64,000 bases of DNA from CAVYGM01 sp963768025 (lineage in GTDB: Bacteria > Bacteroidota > Bacteroidia > Cytophagales > Spirosomataceae), in contig CAVYGM010000022.1 of assembly GCA_963768025.1 (NCBI GenBank), forward strand, positions 1 through 64,000. The letters are read 5' to 3'. Numbering within the stretch: the stretch's first letter is position 1; each line of letters begins with the position of its first letter. Below are positions 58,365-64,000 of this stretch, piece after piece. Below the pieces are notes generated by a model that saw only the letters and a list, made by a program, of their open reading frames with translations, did no database searches and had not been told where the DNA came from. The position numbers and the translations under genes are program-made.

Positions 58365-58724
58365 TCAAATCGCAGAAGTCTTTTTTCTGGATTTAGCGAG
58401 TGGTTTGGAGCCCTTTTGAATCCTGAGATTGTACTCAAAAAATTCAATTGCTCTCTGAATAGAACTATTTCGAACTGCGGAAAAGTAGGGTTTTTTCTGT
58501 TTAACGTCCACCAGCCGTATATCCAGCTTGTACACGGTTCCTTCCGGGTAATTGTCAATTATTTTGCGCAAGCACCGTATTTTGTAATTAGAGGGTACCG
58601 ATTGCCCCTCCATGGTTTTGAGGGTAGGCTTTTGGGTACGCGGATCAAGGGACATTTTGGCAAAAACATCCAAGTACAGGAATTTTTTGACCTCCGGAAA
58701 TTGCTCGATGAGGGAAAGCTGCAT
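58365..58724 (-). CDS. Hypothetical basic protein, 119 residues
   Basis: MQLSLIEQFPEVKKFLYLDVFAKMSLDPRTQKPTLKTMEGQ; a soluble, Lys/Arg-rich protein with mixed helix and strand and a very basic C-terminal tail (GSKPLAKSRKKTSAI). I recognise no family. The ORF lies between the PPC gene (48 bp away) and the histone-deacetylase-like gene (59 bp), all on the minus strand, so it may be in one transcript with them. A basic C-terminus suggests nucleic-acid contact, but this is only inferred. Confidence 0.6.
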   Translation of the reverse strand: MQLSLIEQFPEVKKFLYLDVFAKMSLDPRTQKPTLKTMEGQSVPSNYKIRCLRKIIDNYPEGTVYKLDIRLVDVKQKKPYFSAVRNSSIQRAIEFFEYNLRIQKGSKPLAKSRKKTSAI

Positions 58725-58783
58725 GAGAATCAGGGTTGACTCTGCAAAATTTATTTTTTTTTCGAAAAAACCAAGCTAATTTT

Positions 58784-59686
58784 TTAAAAGTAAAGCGATT
58801 GGGCCAAGCGAAAGGTATTGCAGTGCGCTTCCACAATATCAGCTATACGTTTGGAATATCCCCCACCCATCGAAACCACCACCGGCACGCCCGCCCGAAG
58901 GCAAGTTTTAAAAACAAATTTATCCCGCCGAAGGCAACCTTCCCGACTCATTGCCAGATGGCCGAGCTTGTCCGTACTCAAAATGTCCACTCCCGCAATA
59001 AAAAATGCGAAGTCGGGCCGGTGGGTAGCGAACAAGCGGGGCAAGACTTTGCCCAGTGTAGCCAGGTACTCCTCGTCAGAGGTACCCGTAGGAAGCGCTA
59101 TATCCAAATCGGAATGTTCTTTATGGAGCGGGTAGTTGTCCTTCCCGTGCATGGAAAACGTGAAGACCCGAGGTTCGTGCTGAAACATGACGGCCGTGCC
59201 ATTTCCCTGGTGAACATCAAGGTCAATTATCAGAATCTGGCTGGCAAGCGCGTTGTCCAGGAGGTATTGGGCCGCAATTCCTACATCGTTCAACAGGCAA
59301 AACCCTTCTCCTTTGTCGGGGAAAGCATGGTGGGTGCCTCCGGCCACATTCAGGGACACCCCGGATTCCAGCGCAAAATGACAACACTCTATCGTTCCTT
59401 TTGCTATAATAGTTTCCCGTGCAACCAGGTCCTCCGAAAGGGGGAATCCAATCCGCCTGACCATCTTCGGAGACAGGGTCAGGTTTTGCAGGTTTTCCCA
59501 ATAGATTGGATCGTGTACCGAAAGAATCCATTTTTCGGACAGCGGACCCGGGCAGAAGAAATTGTCTGGGGTACAGGTACCCTCGTGAATAAGTTGGGCT
59601 GGAATCAGTTCATATTTTTCCATTGGGAATCGGTGACCTTCCGGAAGGGAAAGGGCGTACAGATCGCAGTGGGCAATTTTGAGCAT
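58784..59686 (-). CDS. Histone deacetylase family hydrolase
   Basis: 300 residues from ATG 59686 (MLKIAHCDLYALSLPEGHRFPMEKYELIPAQL). The longer in-frame start at 59758 lies in a non-family stretch. Family motifs: GTHHAFPDKGEGFCLLNDVGIAAQYLL (the HH and Cys region), ILIIDLDVHQGNGTAVMF (Zn-binding D and H) and late GVDILSTDKLGHLAMS and VVVSMGGGYSK. It is a Zn-dependent amidohydrolase that removes acetyl groups from small molecules (for example acetylpolyamines) or proteins in bacteria. A substrate cannot be named. Confidence 0.92.
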   Translation of the reverse strand: MLKIAHCDLYALSLPEGHRFPMEKYELIPAQLIHEGTCTPDNFFCPGPLSEKWILSVHDPIYWENLQNLTLSPKMVRRIGFPLSEDLVARETIIAKGTIECCHFALESGVSLNVAGGTHHAFPDKGEGFCLLNDVGIAAQYLLDNALASQILIIDLDVHQGNGTAVMFQHEPRVFTFSMHGKDNYPLHKEHSDLDIALPTGTSDEEYLATLGKVLPRLFATHRPDFAFFIAGVDILSTDKLGHLAMSREGCLRRDKFVFKTCLRAGVPVVVSMGGGYSKRIADIVEAHCNTFRLAQSLYF

Positions 59687-59940
59687 AGGTAATTTTTTCG
59701 ATTCCGGGTACAACTTTTTTGGTTTTAATGGGGTCACTACTTTAATCCTAACCGCCAAGCGTTAGGGAGTGTTCATACCTTGTGCCTACTTTTTCTTCTG
59801 ATTTCTTGAATCTGCCGGAATTCAGATTCATTAGGATGAGGCTATCAAAAGGAACGGTGAATGCCCGGAAGGGCGGTTGGATTAAAATTTCTAGGGCCTT
59901 TTTTTCGTTAGTAAGTGGAATAGCAAAATCAATAACTTCT

Positions 59941-60564
59941 ATGAAATATTATAATTTAATTTTTCTGGCCGGTCTTTTCACCTTGCTGGTATCCTGTACC
60001 AAAGATCCCCTACGGGACTTATCCATGGAGGATTCTCAGGTCTTTATTACCAACCGTGACCCTTCGGCAAACTTTCAGCAATACAAGACGTTTAGCATTC
60101 TCGACTCCGTGTTGGTGATTGGTAACCAGGGGAGTGGCGCTTCATTAACGGACGTCGATATCAAGTTTTTGACCACGATAGTTCGTTCCATGCAGGAGTT
60201 AGGCTACACCTACGTAAGCCCTGCCAAAAATCCTGATATTGGAATCAATGTGGCTCAGGTCCGCAATGCTTATCTGAATGTAGTCTCGCAGCCGATTTCC
60301 CCGTATCTGGGCAACTATTGGGGGGGGTACGGCTACGGGTCGGGCTATGGCTACGGGTACCCATCCACGTACAGCTATTACCAAACTCAGGAAAACTACT
60401 GGTACATAGAGATGATTGATTTCAAAAATCCGAACACGCAGAACAAAACCGTAAAAGTAGTATGGAATGCCGAAATTCGGGGAAACGGATTATTTGACTC
60501 CGCTTCCATTGACAACGTAATCGCTTCCGTGTTTCAGCAATCAAATTATTTGAAATTAAATTAA
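59941..60564 (+). CDS. DUF4136 family lipoprotein
   Basis: 207 residues from ATG 59941 (MKYYNLIFLAGLFTLLVSCTKDP), the start with a proper signal peptide and lipobox LLVSC. An in-frame extension to 59782 has no signal features. The body matches DUF4136 (DPSANFQQYKTFSILDSV, LTTIVRSMQELGYTYVSPAKNPDIGINV, KVVWNAEIRGN), with a Gly/Tyr-rich loop (GGYGYGSGYGYGYPSTYSYY) near residue 126. It is anchored in the outer membrane; function unknown. The beta-barrel gene follows 54 bp later. Confidence 0.85.
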   Translation: MKYYNLIFLAGLFTLLVSCTKDPLRDLSMEDSQVFITNRDPSANFQQYKTFSILDSVLVIGNQGSGASLTDVDIKFLTTIVRSMQELGYTYVSPAKNPDIGINVAQVRNAYLNVVSQPISPYLGNYWGGYGYGSGYGYGYPSTYSYYQTQENYWYIEMIDFKNPNTQNKTVKVVWNAEIRGNGLFDSASIDNVIASVFQQSNYLKLN

Positions 60565-60618
60565 TCAGGCTTAATGATTTCCAATCAAAAGCCACCATAA
60601 TAAGATAAAAATAACCGT

Positions 60619-61275
60619 ATGAACTTCATCAAAATAGTAGGATTGGTGCTGGTGACCTCCCTGACGGGATACGCCCAGCAAGATCCGCAACTGTATTCCA
60701 TTCCTACCCCTTTTGAACGATATTCCCATTATCAGGTTATCGTACGGGGCGGTGGTGCCATCCCCACCGGGGCTTTCGGAACAAATTATATCGACAAAAC
60801 CACCCTGGAAAATTATTCGGTGGCCGTGGACTGGATCCTTCAGCGTCCCATCTCGCTTGGGTTGGAAGTAGGACACACCTTTTTCTCGAAGCGACTCCCT
60901 CGGGCAATATATCCCCTGGAGGGCCAGGATGTGTCGGCTGTACAAACCCGTACTTTGAGCTTAATGCCGATTCAGGGTACCGTTAATTCTTACCTGGGGA
61001 ACGCCAATGCGAGGATCCGGCCTTATGTTCATCTGGCCGCAGGGGTAAACCTACTAGACTATACGCTTTACTATGGTAACCTGGCAAATCAGCAGCAAGC
61101 CGTCAAATTTAGCTATGGGGTAGGCGTTGGTTCAAAATTCCTCTTTAAAAAGGATGGCTCATTGGGTGCTGATATCCGGGTGAAATACAACCAAACCCCC
61201 TTCAATTTCGACTATATAGATAAGGGAATCGGGCAACTCAATGCCACCGCTGGCCTGTTTTACCGCTGGTGGTAG
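60619..61275 (+). CDS. Outer-membrane beta-barrel protein, 218 residues
   Basis: Signal peptide (MNFIKIVGLVLVTSLTGYAQ) followed by amphipathic strands: YQVIVRGGGAIPTGAFG, NYSVAVDWILQRPISLGLEVGHTFF, IRPYVHLAAGVNLLDYTLYYG, FSYGVGVGSKFLF, and the end LNATAGLFYRWW with terminal aromatic residues. About 8-10 strands. No specific function is recognised. It follows the DUF4136 lipoprotein gene and precedes the 722-aa exported protein gene by 24 bp, so these three may be one unit. Confidence 0.8.
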   Translation: MNFIKIVGLVLVTSLTGYAQQDPQLYSIPTPFERYSHYQVIVRGGGAIPTGAFGTNYIDKTTLENYSVAVDWILQRPISLGLEVGHTFFSKRLPRAIYPLEGQDVSAVQTRTLSLMPIQGTVNSYLGNANARIRPYVHLAAGVNLLDYTLYYGNLANQQQAVKFSYGVGVGSKFLFKKDGSLGADIRVKYNQTPFNFDYIDKGIGQLNATAGLFYRWW

Positions 61276-61299
61276 GTACAACTTGTTTTTGATTACATA

Positions 61300-63468
61300 A
61301 TGTGGCGAAACTACGTGCTTAAAATCTCCCTTGCTGTCTTTTTTCTTTCGCTGATTCTAGCCGTTGGAGCCTCCATGAATTGGGTTTGGAGCAGGTTTGG
61401 ACCGAGTAACCACGCCGTGTACACCATGAAAGCTGCTGAGCTTCCCTTGGTTAAAAATGTCTCCCAGACTCCTACCCTCTGCGACCTTACCGTACGGCAT
61501 TACCGCCAAATCGGGAATGAAGTACAATTCGAACTCTACGCGGGTCAGGGCGGCTTGGCCCCCTATTGGGTGGAGGTTACCCAGAAGGGCCAAAAATATG
61601 AATTCCCACAAGTACCCCATAGGGCGGGTACCTGGCTGAACCTAACCAACCTTCGCTTGCAGGATGGACCGGCTACCATTCGGATCAAGAGCCTAAACGA
61701 TGCTCAATGTGAAACCAGCGCGGAATTCAATTATGATGGAAAGCGCACCAACGAGATCTTGCCCATTAATCGCTGGATTCGGCAAGGAAGTGAGGATATT
61801 CTGCTTGATGTCCGACCGATTCAATACAAAGGTAAGGTATACCTGAAAGACTTCGCCAATTACCAGGATGGTCGCACCAAGGTGTATCTGATAGATAATA
61901 TCATGGTGAAGGGGCTGGAAGATGGCCTGGAGGTTCAGCCGGGATACTTCTACTCCGTCACCGCCTGCTGGATTGATGCACCCTATTCGGAATGGTGGAA
62001 CCACCTGCGCAACCGGTCTATTCGCCAACAAAACATCTGGTTGAATGGTACCCCTACCCCTCCCAAAGTAACTACTTCCCTTACGCGTGTTGCCATCCCC
62101 GACTGGTTTACCTTGTCGCGCGAGTATACCGTGCTTTTTGATACTCAATTTCCTGAATTTGAACCTATTGAGGGTAAGTTCGCCCTCCAATATCGGTTAA
62201 ATGTTGACGTGCCAGCCCAAAATTATTTCAATCGGGGCATTACCCACCTGCCGAAATGGGAAGCCGGAATCCCCCCAGAAAAAACCCACTGGACCGAGCC
62301 CCCAGGCTTTTTTTTAGACAAGGATCAGGCGTGGTTTGAGTCGTTAAATAAAGCAGAAGTGGAAGCCTACGCCGATGGTGTATACCCGTCGGGGGTGTAT
62401 GCCATGGATTTTGAGTTTTGGAATCGGGACTATTCCCCGGCGGTAAAACAACGGCTGATATGGTTTGTGCAGCGAATCAAAAAAAACCACCCCTCCATGC
62501 ACATTTTTGATTATTGGGGAGGGAGTGCGTACCATAATAGCAATTTTTGGTTCGAAAAATCAATCAATCCGTCGGAATTTAAGAAGGATTATTCCTACCC
62601 TACCTACACGCCGGGTAGCCCAACTGTGGTACCTCTGCCCAATGGCCAAACCTTAGCCGATTACTATTCGATCACGCCCGTCGACATTTATCCCAAGGCT
62701 TTTTTTAGCGACGATCCGGACGGGGTAACTCCGAACAATTACCGGTTGTTGGGAGCCATTCACACAGCCAGAATTAACCGGTTGTTTGAGAAACAGAAGA
62801 ACAACAAAACGATTTGGTTTGGGTGGAACCGGTACTTGCCCCAGTTTCGCGACCCAACCATCCCCTACGTGATCAGTACCACCAATCCGGTCGGCCAGCT
62901 GCAATTCAACGGGATTCCTACCATGCCTGCGAGTCAGGCGTTGGCATTTTCCATGTTTTCCCTGGTAGAGTCGGACGGTTTTTATTTGTGGCACGATTCC
63001 CAGCCTCAGGGCAAAGGCGTGAACAACTATATTCTCAATGATTCCGATCCGTTTGGATTTCAGTGGTTCCCGGCCGATGGAAAAGCAGAAATTTCCCAGC
63101 TAGCCAAGCCCAAAGACCAACCCGACGCGCCGCGGTATTGGGATTATCCCACTGAATTTTACGTGTTGGGTAACTGGATGGTGAAGCAGGTTGAGGATGT
63201 GCTGGTGGGTGGAAAAAAGGTGGACCTGGATTTCAAAGTGAATGGAACCTGGACCAAAGCGTCGGTTGATCAGGCGGTCGTTTCGGCAGATAAGCACCTT
63301 CCTTTCGTCCTGGCCGTAGTGAAGGGTGATCAGGTGATTGTATTGGCGGTGGATTCGTTCCAGCAACCTACCAACTACCAAAAGGTGGAGATTCGGCTTC
63401 CAAACGGCAAGACTGATGAAATCCAATTATTTGGAAATTGGCCATCGCTGTATCGGGGCAAATTGTAA
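61300..63468 (+). CDS. Exported protein of unknown family, 722 residues, possible glycosidase-like barrel
   Basis: One N-terminal hydrophobic segment (ISLAVFFLSLILAVGASMNWVW) anchors or exports it. Residues about 40-290 look like two Ig-like or fibronectin-like domains (VEVTQKGQKYEFPQVPHRAGTW). Residues 320-600 contain a stretch with YAMDFEFWN, HIFDYWGG, IWFGWNRYLPQF and PASQALAFSMFSLVESDGFYLWHDS, the alternating strand/helix pattern of a TIM-barrel glycoside hydrolase with acidic and aromatic residues at strand ends. The C-terminal 100 residues (LPFVLAVVKGDQVIVLAVDSF) resemble a small beta-domain that follows such barrels. I assign no family. It could be an uncharacterised sugar-active enzyme. 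Confidence 0.6.
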   Translation: MWRNYVLKISLAVFFLSLILAVGASMNWVWSRFGPSNHAVYTMKAAELPLVKNVSQTPTLCDLTVRHYRQIGNEVQFELYAGQGGLAPYWVEVTQKGQKYEFPQVPHRAGTWLNLTNLRLQDGPATIRIKSLNDAQCETSAEFNYDGKRTNEILPINRWIRQGSEDILLDVRPIQYKGKVYLKDFANYQDGRTKVYLIDNIMVKGLEDGLEVQPGYFYSVTACWIDAPYSEWWNHLRNRSIRQQNIWLNGTPTPPKVTTSLTRVAIPDWFTLSREYTVLFDTQFPEFEPIEGKFALQYRLNVDVPAQNYFNRGITHLPKWEAGIPPEKTHWTEPPGFFLDKDQAWFESLNKAEVEAYADGVYPSGVYAMDFEFWNRDYSPAVKQRLIWFVQRIKKNHPSMHIFDYWGGSAYHNSNFWFEKSINPSEFKKDYSYPTYTPGSPTVVPLPNGQTLADYYSITPVDIYPKAFFSDDPDGVTPNNYRLLGAIHTARINRLFEKQKNNKTIWFGWNRYLPQFRDPTIPYVISTTNPVGQLQFNGIPTMPASQALAFSMFSLVESDGFYLWHDSQPQGKGVNNYILNDSDPFGFQWFPADGKAEISQLAKPKDQPDAPRYWDYPTEFYVLGNWMVKQVEDVLVGGKKVDLDFKVNGTWTKASVDQAVVSADKHLPFVLAVVKGDQVIVLAVDSFQQPTNYQKVEIRLPNGKTDEIQLFGNWPSLYRGKL

Positions 63469-63751
63469 AGGTAAGCTACCAAAATCCCACTAAGGGGATA
63501 AAATTCAACAGTGTTGATTTTTATCTCAATGTAGGAAAATAGAAAAGCCATTGTTGGCAACTCCCTACTAAATTAATGGCCAAGTAGTCATTTTTTTGAA
63601 AAGTATAGTACTAGATACGCGCCAAATGACTTAATACCAGGTGGTATCTGATATTCATCGCATTTGGCACGAGTTTTAGCTTTTTAACTTATTCAACTTG
63701 TAATTTCAGTTACTTCCAACCATTCACCTATCACTGAGTAAATTTGTTAGC
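63469..63751. other. 283-bp intergenic region with nested inverted repeats
   Basis: No ORF or RNA gene recognised. It holds GCCAAATG (63621-63628) and CATTTGGC (63661-63668) flanking a short palindrome ATACCA-GG-TGGTAT (63634-63647), 84 bases before the next gene. TAAATTTG (63739-63746) is a candidate -7 box for that gene. Confidence 0.55.
63739..63746 (+). promoter_or_regulatory. Candidate -7 box abutting the final gene
   Basis: TAAATTTG matches TAnnTTTG and ends 5 bases before ATG 63752. No TTTG lies at the ideal -33 distance. If used, the transcript would be leaderless or nearly so. Confidence 0.4.
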
Positions 63752-64000
63752 ATGGCTACATTATCGAGCAAATTTAAAACTGGATTAGACAACTTAGGGG
63801 TCGACGTTTCGAAAGTGAAAAAATTGAAACGTGGCAAATCCAACCCTTCTAATCCCAATCTCTCCGTACTCTATTTTTACGGAGTGGATGAATCCAATAA
63901 AGAAAAGGTAGTCCGAACGTGGTTTTATACCTCAGAGGAAAACAGAGAGAAGGAGTTGAAAGCGATTATGGAAAAACACCCTAACCTTACCTTAGACTAG
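63752..64000 (+). CDS. Small hypothetical protein, 82 residues
   Basis: MATLSSKFKTGLDNLGVDVSKVKKLKRGKSNPSNPNLSVLYFYG; the stop TAG occupies the last three bases of the window. Soluble, basic N-terminal half (KKLKRGK), then strands LSVLYFYG and VVRTWFYTSEENREKELKAIMEKHPNLTLD. No family recognised. The candidate promoter immediately upstream supports a monocistronic gene. Confidence 0.65.
   Translation: MATLSSKFKTGLDNLGVDVSKVKKLKRGKSNPSNPNLSVLYFYGVDESNKEKVVRTWFYTSEENREKELKAIMEKHPNLTLD

Noticed and set aside
58736..59692. 318-aa plus-strand ORF covering the HDAC-like gene
   Set aside because: Antisense shadow; the minus frame contains the Zn-binding motifs.
59782..59940. Longer N-terminus for the DUF4136 lipoprotein
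   Set aside because: The extension has no signal features, while ATG 59941 begins a proper lipoprotein signal peptide.
1..64000. CRISPR arrays, tRNA/rRNA genes, insertion sequences, prophage or integrase
   Set aside because: No regular direct repeats, cloverleaf-like sequence, transposase or integrase motifs were seen in the gaps or ORFs.

Overview
This window looks like a chromosomal stretch from a Bacteroidota bacterium, most likely order Cytophagales (Spirosoma/Dyadobacter-like). This is inferred from gene content: TonB receptor, OmpA lipoprotein, DUF1460, DUF2452, SLC45-type sugar carrier next to GH65/GH13 enzymes, DUF6580. Starts lack Shine-Dalgarno sequences, and several carry TAnnTTTG -7 boxes with a TTTG -33 box. 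I see no rRNA, tRNA, CRISPR, insertion sequence or prophage. The hexamer GGTACC is conspicuously frequent.

Layout. 1-590: 5' part of a membrane pyrophosphatase (hppA, minus). 775-8264: PIG-L deacetylase, fused 5-oxoprolinase-type HyuA-HyuB, and an NRAMP-fold transporter lacking the metal ligands. 8270-10319: TonB receptor. 10483-12770: aconitase. 13091-17881: topA, sirtuin, aldo/keto reductase and folD as one tight run. 17972-22380: aldehyde dehydrogenase, divergent XRE regulator, unknown protein, MenE-like ligase. 22512-27177: DUF2452, EVE, secreted unknown, methyltransferase, TPR protein. 27246-30623: thrS-infC-rpmI-rplT. 30752-33571: DUF937 protein, 42-bp perfect palindrome, dnaK. 33729-39647: small protein, SDR, OmpA lipoprotein, beta-barrel, TspO-like protein, TPR protein. 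39786-52840: alpha-glucan/maltose/trehalose block. 53040-64000: DinB, BNR-repeat protein, DUF6580, PPC, histone-deacetylase-like hydrolase, DUF4136 lipoprotein, beta-barrel, a 722-aa exported unknown and a small protein.

The best functional unit is 39786-52840. Extracytoplasmic GH13 enzymes cut alpha-glucans, an SLC45-type carrier imports the product, a GH65 phosphorylase with beta-phosphoglucomutase makes glucose and glucose 6-phosphate, and a fused trehalose-6-phosphate synthase/phosphatase can turn this into trehalose. The fused enzyme is followed within a few bases by a DUF1460 cell-wall hydrolase and an MscS channel, which suggests an osmotic-adaptation operon.

Data quality matters. Two patches (about 10.5-14.9 kb and 23.5-33.3 kb) are full of single-base frameshifts in essential conserved genes (acn, topA, thrS, infC, rpmI, dnaK), while the rest is almost clean. 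I treat these as probable consensus errors and annotate the genes as whole, with boundaries reconstructed across frames.
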